63,607 bases of DNA, from positions 1 through 63,607 of the forward strand of contig NZ_LZKP01000161.1 in assembly GCF_001672895.1 (NCBI RefSeq), in the 5' to 3' direction. A program made the translations under genes and the position numbers. A model generated the notes under the pieces. That model was given only the letters and a program-made list of their open reading frames with translations. It made no database searches and had not been told where the DNA came from. How positions within the stretch are numbered: position 1 is the first letter of the stretch; the number at the start of each line of letters is the position of its first letter. The DNA comes from Mycobacterium sp. E740 (GTDB lineage Bacteria > Actinomycetota > Actinomycetes > Mycobacteriales > Mycobacteriaceae). Shown in pieces: positions 59,163 to 63,607 of the stretch.

Positions 59163-59882
59163 ATGACAATCAGCGACAGCCCGGGTTCGCGTCGGCGCCA
59201 CATCCTGCGCCTCGTGCTGTTCGCCGCGTTCCTGCTCGGGTTGTTCTATCTGGTCGCCGTCACCGGTGTCGTCGACGTCGACGACGTCCGGCGCACCGTC
59301 GCAGCCACGGGTCCTCTCGCGCCGCTCGCCTACATCGTGGTCTCGGCCCTACTCGGCGCGGTGTTCGTGCCGGGTCCGATCCTCGCGGCCGCCAGCGGCG
59401 TGTTGTTCGGCCCGGTGCTGGGCACGTTCGTCACCCTCGGCGCGACGGTCGGTACCGCGGTCGTCACCAGCCTCCTCGGCCGGCGTGCCGGCCGCGAGAG
59501 CGCCCGCGGGCTTCTCGGTCACGACAGGGCGGCCCGCATAGACGCGCTCATCGCACGCCGGGGACTGTGGGCCGTCGTCGGGCAGCGCTTCGTCCCGGGA
59601 ATCTCCGACGCGCTCGCCTCGTACGCCTTCGGCGCGTTCGGAGTTCCCTTGTGGCAGATGGCCGTCGGTGCGTTCATCGGTTCCGTGCCGCGGGCCTTCG
59701 TCTACACCGCGCTGGGCGCTTCGATCTCCGATCTGTCCTCCCCGCTGACGTATGCGGCGATCGCGGTGTGGTGTGCCACCGCCGTCGTCGGCGCGTTCGC
59801 CGCCCACCGGGGCGTGCGCAGCTGGCGGCGACGGGCACGTCCCGGCGACGAGTCAACGGCGCCGGAGACAGACGGCACCTAA
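59163..59882 (+). CDS. TVP38/TMEM64 (DedA-like, VTT domain) membrane protein
   Basis: A 239-residue membrane protein with the VTT/SNARE-associated domain: ALLGAVFVPGPILAAASGVLFGPVLGTF, then RRGLWAVVGQRFVPGISDALASYAFGAFGVPLWQMAVG, where the Arg-Phe-Val-Pro-Gly motif is diagnostic. One N-terminal span and about five more. Family members move lipids or maintain membrane potential. It ends in a charged tail and overlaps the convergent CMD gene by 4 bp. Confidence 0.88.
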   Translation: MTISDSPGSRRRHILRLVLFAAFLLGLFYLVAVTGVVDVDDVRRTVAATGPLAPLAYIVVSALLGAVFVPGPILAAASGVLFGPVLGTFVTLGATVGTAVVTSLLGRRAGRESARGLLGHDRAARIDALIARRGLWAVVGQRFVPGISDALASYAFGAFGVPLWQMAVGAFIGSVPRAFVYTALGASISDLSSPLTYAAIAVWCATAVVGAFAAHRGVRSWRRRARPGDESTAPETDGT

Positions 59883-60478
59883 TCCGGAAGCACCGCGCTG
59901 CCGGCCGGCGCGGCGAGCTGCCAGGTGTCGCACGCCATCGCCAACATCGCGTAGGTGCCCACCACGAAGATCAGTTCCATCGCCTGGTGGGTGCCGAGCC
60001 GGTCGACCAGTGCCCGCCACGAGTCGGCGGTCGCCCGCCCCCGGGCGAGCAGCTGGTCGGTTGTCTCGAGGACCAGCCGGTCCAGCCCGTCGAACTCATC
60101 GTTGCCGCGAGTGAGCCGCGAGATATCGTCATCGGAAAGGCCGCCCGCTTTGGCGATCCTGACGTGCTCGGCCCAGAAGAACGACGACCGCCGGACGTGG
60201 GCCAGCCGCAGCACGGCCAGTTCCCGCAGGCGCACGGGCAGCTCACCGCGCTGTAACAGGAATGCGTTGTAGCCGAGGAACTTTCGCGCCATCTTCGGGT
60301 GGCGTGCCAGCACGCCGAGGATGTCGAAGTTCAGCGGGTCCCTGGGTTCTGCCGAACCGGCGCGCGGCACCTGGTCACCAGGTATGCCCATCAGTGCACC
60401 GACGGCGGCGTACTCGTCGTCGCCCCATTCCTCGACCGTGAGCGGTGGCAGGAGCGGCAAGCCCGCATCTGGGGTCAT
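59879..60478 (-). CDS. Carboxymuconolactone decarboxylase (AhpD-like) family protein
   Basis: A 199-residue CMD-fold protein: LPVRLRELAVLRLAHVRRSSFFWAEHVRIAKAGGLSDDDI is the family core, with the His of AEHV in place. The Cys-x-x-Cys of AhpD is absent (RRSSFFWAEH). ATG 60478 has AGAGG five bases upstream. It is the last gene of the minus Rieske operon. Confidence 0.88.
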   Translation of the reverse strand: MTPDAGLPLLPPLTVEEWGDDEYAAVGALMGIPGDQVPRAGSAEPRDPLNFDILGVLARHPKMARKFLGYNAFLLQRGELPVRLRELAVLRLAHVRRSSFFWAEHVRIAKAGGLSDDDISRLTRGNDEFDGLDRLVLETTDQLLARGRATADSWRALVDRLGTHQAMELIFVVGTYAMLAMACDTWQLAAPAGSAVLPD

Positions 60479-60480
60479 GA

Positions 60481-61347
60481 TCACCTCTCGTCGGCGTCGT
60501 CGCGGTGCAGTTCGGAGAGCGCGTGAACCTGCTCGAGGTAGTGCTCGAGCGAGCGATGGACGAACCGCGCGGACACCACCGTCGTGCCCGCAGCCGCCAT
60601 CGCGCGCAACGTCTCCTGCGTCGCCTCGGGATTGCCCACCGGATCGAGCGGGCGGTCAGCGGCGAGCACCACCTCAAACCCCGGCGGCACCTCGCGCGCC
60701 CGCAGCCACTCCCCCGCCGTCGCGACCGAGATGCCGAACGGAGCCCACCCGTCGGCGAGCGTGAGCGCGCGCCGCAGCGAGCGTTGAGTGCGGCCACCGA
60801 CCCAGATCGGCATGTGCTCCTGCAGCGCACACGGGTCCACGATGAGGCCGCCGAAGCTGTAATAGTCGCCTTCATAGGAAGGTTCATTGCTGGGCAGCGC
60901 CACCCGCAGCGCGCGCAAGGCGTCGTCTGCGCGGGGGCCGCGATCCGCAAACGGCACTCCGAGCAGGTCGAACTCCTCCTCGAGCGACCCGACCCCGACG
61001 CCGAGGATGACCCGCCCGCCGCTGACGTGATCCAGTGTGCCGTAACGCTTTACGATCTCCAGCGGATGGTGATAGCCGAGTACCAGCGTCATCGTGGCCA
61101 GGCGGATGCGTTCGGTGCGGGCCGCCACATAGCCGAGCGTGGCGAGCGGATCCCAGTACCGGGCGCCACGCCGACCGGCCTCGGACGCCGGAATGCCGAT
61201 GTGCTCGCTGCAAGTCAGGTGGTGGTACCCCAGCTCGTCCGCGACCTCGGCGACGCGTCCGATGTCCTCGACCGTCGCGTCGCGCTCCCACGTCAATTCC
61301 GCGCCCGCCACGTTGGTGACGACAGGTGTCGCGATGCCGAGCCTCAA
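60481..61347 (-). CDS. LLM class F420-dependent oxidoreductase
   Basis: A 288-residue luciferase-like TIM barrel: HHLTCSEHIGIP, RIRLATMTLVLGYHHPLEIVKRYGTLDHVSGGRVILGVGVG and RRALTLADGWAPFG are classic for F420-dependent members. Uses reduced deazaflavin F420 as hydride carrier in mycobacteria. It starts at TTG, overlapping the TauD stop by 4 bp (TTGA). Substrate unknown. Confidence 0.9.
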   Translation of the reverse strand: MRLGIATPVVTNVAGAELTWERDATVEDIGRVAEVADELGYHHLTCSEHIGIPASEAGRRGARYWDPLATLGYVAARTERIRLATMTLVLGYHHPLEIVKRYGTLDHVSGGRVILGVGVGSLEEEFDLLGVPFADRGPRADDALRALRVALPSNEPSYEGDYYSFGGLIVDPCALQEHMPIWVGGRTQRSLRRALTLADGWAPFGISVATAGEWLRAREVPPGFEVVLAADRPLDPVGNPEATQETLRAMAAAGTTVVSARFVHRSLEHYLEQVHALSELHRDDADER

Positions 61348-62174
61348 GTCAGCGGCTCTTCGCCCGCCAGGATCGTCCGGTGCATGAGACGACCGCTGTC
61401 AACGGAATACGGCAGAGCACGGTGCATCGTGCCGGTGTTGTCCCACATGAGCAGGTCCCCGACCTCCCATTCGTGCCGATAGACATACTGCGGCTGGGTG
61501 GCCCAATCGCGAAGTCGCGCAAGCAAAGCCCGGCTCTCTTCGGCCGTCATCCCGACGACGTAGTCGGCGGTCGCACCCAGCAGCAGAGACTTGCGGCCTG
61601 ACCGATGCGTCCACACGACAGGGCACGCCTTGGTCGGCGACTTCTGCCAGAAGGCGATCTCTTCGTAGCTCATCTCAGGTGAAACGTAGTACTGCGACCG
61701 TTCGGCGCTGTGCACGACGCGGAGATCCGCGATCAGATCCTTGTCGGACTGCGGCAGATCGTCGTAGGCGGCGTAGGTGTTGCAGAACTCCGTATCCCCA
61801 CCGGTGTCGGACAGTTTCACCGCACGCAGCAGCGTCGCGAGATTCGGGTAAGGCTGCAGCGACCCGTCGAAGTGCCAGAACAGCGAGCCCCTCAGGTAAT
61901 TGGCACGCTGGTTGACGGTCTCGTCGAGCGAGATCTTGTAGATCCCGCCGTCGCCCTCGTCGGCAACGACGGTGCCCAGCGTCCTGGCGATCGCCACCTG
62001 GTCTTCGTCGCTGATCTGCAGACCACGGAAGAACACGACGCCCCGCTGTTCCAGTGTGGCCCTGATCTTCTCAGCCGCCCGACCACTGCGCAGTGTGTCG
62101 AGGTCGGTTCTGATCTCGCTGCCGATCCTGGACGTCAGGTCGACGATGTCCAGTTGTGTAGAGGTCAGGCTCAC
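61344..62174 (-). CDS. TauD/TfdA family alpha-ketoglutarate-dependent dioxygenase
   Basis: A 276-residue Fe(II)/2-oxoglutarate dioxygenase. Iron ligands are His and Asp in LFWHFDGS and a distal His in MWDNTGTMHRALPY; the 2-oxoglutarate Arg is in GRLMHRTILAGE. It hydroxylates or cleaves a substrate with release of succinate and CO2. It is in one operon with a Rieske oxygenase, so two different oxygenases may act in one pathway. A 4-bp gap separates it from the small gene upstream. Confidence 0.92.
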   Translation of the reverse strand: MSLTSTQLDIVDLTSRIGSEIRTDLDTLRSGRAAEKIRATLEQRGVVFFRGLQISDEDQVAIARTLGTVVADEGDGGIYKISLDETVNQRANYLRGSLFWHFDGSLQPYPNLATLLRAVKLSDTGGDTEFCNTYAAYDDLPQSDKDLIADLRVVHSAERSQYYVSPEMSYEEIAFWQKSPTKACPVVWTHRSGRKSLLLGATADYVVGMTAEESRALLARLRDWATQPQYVYRHEWEVGDLLMWDNTGTMHRALPYSVDSGRLMHRTILAGEEPLT

Positions 62175-62178
62175 GGCG

Positions 62179-62502
62179 CTAGCTCACTCTCGTCAGAATC
62201 GTGTGGGCCGAATGCTTGACTCGCGGCTGGTTCCACAACTCCACCGCGAGCGAGACGGTGATCAGTGAGTACAGGAGGTTGCGCAGGTTCGCGACATCCT
62301 CGGGCAACGGCTCTGCGTAGTCGAACTTGTCGATGTAGGCGACCGCTTCCTCGGCGTACGGGAAGATCTCGTCGTAGAACGCCCGGATCTGCGCCATGGA
62401 ACTGTTGACCCGCTTCACATAGCGCTCGTGGCCGTCCTCGATGGCCCATTCGGGCACCAGGTGTTCGAGGTGCGAGAACTCCGGCGGCAGAACGGCACTC
62501 AT
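62179..62502 (-). CDS. Small hypothetical protein cotranscribed with the Rieske oxygenase
   Basis: A 107-residue helical acidic protein, MSAVLPPEFSHLEHLVPEWA onward, with FYDEIFPYAEEAVAYIDKFDYAEPLPEDVANLRNLLYSL. It overlaps the Rieske gene by ATGA. Not a beta subunit of the NTF2-like type by eye; perhaps a small accessory subunit. Function unknown. Confidence 0.75.
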   Translation of the reverse strand: MSAVLPPEFSHLEHLVPEWAIEDGHERYVKRVNSSMAQIRAFYDEIFPYAEEAVAYIDKFDYAEPLPEDVANLRNLLYSLITVSLAVELWNQPRVKHSAHTILTRVS

Positions 62503-63512
62503 CGCTGCGCCGCCATGTCGCCGGCCTCGACTCCGGCTGCTACGTAGTCTGCGACCACCTTGTGCAGGTGACGCAGCAGGATCTCCTCGTCGTTCATCGT
62601 GAAGTGGGTCAGCACACCGCTGTTCAGCATGGCCTGCAAGCCTTCCGACGGGCTGGCGTCCTCGAGGATGATGTCGTTGAGGAAGGTGACCGTCAGCTCC
62701 TGACCCAGCCGCTCCTTGTGCGTCCGCGGCGGCTGGTAGTACATCTCGGTCTCGAAGATGTGCGAATGCGGCCCGGTCGGCCAGTGCGTGTGGACGGTGA
62801 AGCCCGAGGCGCCGAAGATCAGCACGAAGTTGGGGAAGAACTGGAACGAGTCGAAGCCGTACTTCTCCGATCGGGTCGGGTTCAGTCCCGGCGGCAGCGG
62901 TCCGCGGTCGGTGCGCTTGTTCCACGGCCCGGCCGCGCTGGCCTCCATCACGCACTCGATCGGTTTGGAGTACGGCGTCTTCCGCGAGGGCTCACCGGAG
63001 AACGAGAACATCCGGTGCGGGCCGGCGAGCTGGTAGGCCAGGGCGTCGGTGAACGGATTCGGCTTGTTCAATGCTTCCTTGGCTTCGGCGGTGAGGTTGC
63101 CGAACGAGGAGCCGTGCAGATACGGGCCGTGGTAGCTCTCGGCGAAGCCGTCGACGAATATCTTCCAGTTGCACTGCAATTCGACCTTGAACTTGTACAC
63201 CTGGTGCGGCCCGGCGAACGGATAACCCTCGATTCCGTGCGCCAACTCGCCGAGGAAAGAACGAAGCGGTTCGGTGTTGTGCGGATTGAGGTTGATGAAG
63301 ATGAAGCCTTCCCACACCTCGCATTGGATGGCGGGCACTTGGCAGCTGTCGGCATCGAAGTCGAGCAGCAGGTCCGTGCGCGTGGCCGAGTGCAGCGAGC
63401 CGTCGAGCTTGTAGCGCCAGCCGTGGAAGCGGCAGTACAGCAGCGGCGCGCGGCCCTCGACCTCCTCGAACGGGTCGTCCTCCCACAACATCTTGTTGCC
63501 CCGGTGCGGGCA
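62499..63512 (-). CDS. Rieske 2Fe-2S aromatic-ring-type oxygenase alpha subunit, 5' segment inverted
   Basis: About 337 residues of a ring-hydroxylating-type oxygenase. It opens with CPHRGNKMLWEDD, the first Cys-x-His, and has the second pair in YCRFHGW. The iron site is in WKIFVDGFAESYHGPYLHG, with Asp and two His. The frame stops at a TGA (63519-63521) just upstream of the first cysteine, and the preceding coding part (SYFTRELKFLN to HNIC) lies on the plus strand at 63508-63607. In this orientation translation could only begin at ATG 63491, after the first cluster motif, and the product would be inactive. Confidence 0.87.
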   Translation of the reverse strand, partial: CPHRGNKMLWEDDPFEEVEGRAPLLYCRFHGWRYKLDGSLHSATRTDLLLDFDADSCQVPAIQCEVWEGFIFINLNPHNTEPLRSFLGELAHGIEGYPFAGPHQVYKFKVELQCNWKIFVDGFAESYHGPYLHGSSFGNLTAEAKEALNKPNPFTDALAYQLAGPHRMFSFSGEPSRKTPYSKPIECVMEASAAGPWNKRTDRGPLPPGLNPTRSEKYGFDSFQFFPNFVLIFGASGFTVHTHWPTGPHSHIFETEMYYQPPRTHKERLGQELTVTFLNDIILEDASPSEGLQAMLNSGVLTHFTMNDEEILLRHLHKVVADYVAAGVEAGDMAAQR

Positions 63513-63607
63513 GCTACTTCACCCGGGAGCTGAAGTTCCTCAACACGTCGGTGATCGTCGTACGGGGCAAGGACGACGTGATCCGGGCGTTTCACAACAT
63601 CTGCCCC
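63508..63607 (+). other. Inverted N-terminal coding segment of the Rieske oxygenase
   Basis: The plus strand encodes SYFTRELKFLNTSVIVVRGK then DDVIRAFHNICP, the segment that should precede HRGNK in the minus-strand Rieske gene. It is bounded by GGGCAG at 63508-63513 and CTGCCC at 63601-63606, where the window ends. Re-inversion joins HNIC directly to PHRGNK in frame. The right arm is cut by the window edge, so the full repeat length is unknown. Confidence 0.78.

Noticed and set aside
63068..63595. Minus-strand frame beginning MKRPDHVVLAPYDDHRRVEE near the right edge
   Set aside because: The sequence after the start is Arg/Ser/Thr-rich and out of frame with the Rieske gene. It is an artefact of the inverted segment.

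Overview
The window is high-G+C actinobacterial DNA. Its gene content points to a fast-growing, environmental Mycobacteriales species (Mycolicibacterium-like): many acyl-CoA dehydrogenases, crotonases, thiolases and acyl-CoA synthetases in tight operons, frequent GTG/TTG starts and 4-bp ATGA overlaps, three SDRs of the mycofactocin-coupled family, a KshA-like Rieske oxygenase, an F420-type luciferase-like oxidoreductase and an MbtK-type mycobactin acyltransferase. This placement rests on protein families read by eye, not on a database search.

Bases 1-33,200 form a lipid or cyclic-acid catabolic region built from divergent and convergent operons with local TetR and GntR regulators. A palindrome centred on TTGTACAA separates a thioesterase-GntR-crotonase-thiolase operon from a six-gene operon of three crotonases and three acyl-CoA synthetases. 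Next come SDR-thiolase-ACAD-GntR (minus), ACAD-SDR (plus), MaoC (minus), a two-subunit ACAD (plus), a Rieske/dehydrogenase-like/TetR operon (minus), a nitronate-monooxygenase-like gene, a secreted Ala/Thr/Ser-rich protein, and a crotonase-kinase-flavoprotein run. A TetR gene and a CMD-SDR-SDR operon follow. Together these genes can activate an acid to its CoA thioester, dehydrogenate, hydrate, oxidise and thiolytically cleave it. The substrate cannot be read from the sequence.

Bases 33,262-36,545 hold a class III cyclase-ATPase regulator and a lipoprotein. Bases 36,574-51,845 are a 15.2-kb integrative element inserted into tRNA-Ala(GGC). It is bounded by 43-bp direct repeats of the tRNA 3' half. 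Its right part carries integrase, an unknown gene, an excisionase-like gene, a RecA-fold replication ATPase, an iteron-like repeat cluster and a terminase-small-subunit-like protein. Its left part carries cargo: a nuclease-helicase with ten helicase-associated repeats, an unknown protein, a flavin monooxygenase, a TetR, a diiron-like hydrolase, a ferredoxin and a ferredoxin reductase. The visible gene set fits a phage-satellite-like or plasmid-like integrative element better than a conjugative one.

Bases 51,900-63,607 are chromosome again: MFS transporter and phosphoglucomutase, a fluoride-exporter pair with a DUF190 protein, mbtK, small genes, a TetR/SRPBCC pair with an operator on the start codon, a DedA-like membrane protein, and a Rieske/TauD-like/LLM/CMD operon.

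The most striking observation is that two genes have their N-terminal coding segment on the wrong strand between short inverted repeats. In the flavoprotein gene near 28.5 kb, 72 bp carrying the start codon and dinucleotide-binding motif is inverted. At the right edge of the window, the segment of the Rieske oxygenase leading to its first Cys-x-His is inverted. In silico re-inversion restores a normal protein in both cases. They look like intragenic DNA-inversion switches, or recent inversions.
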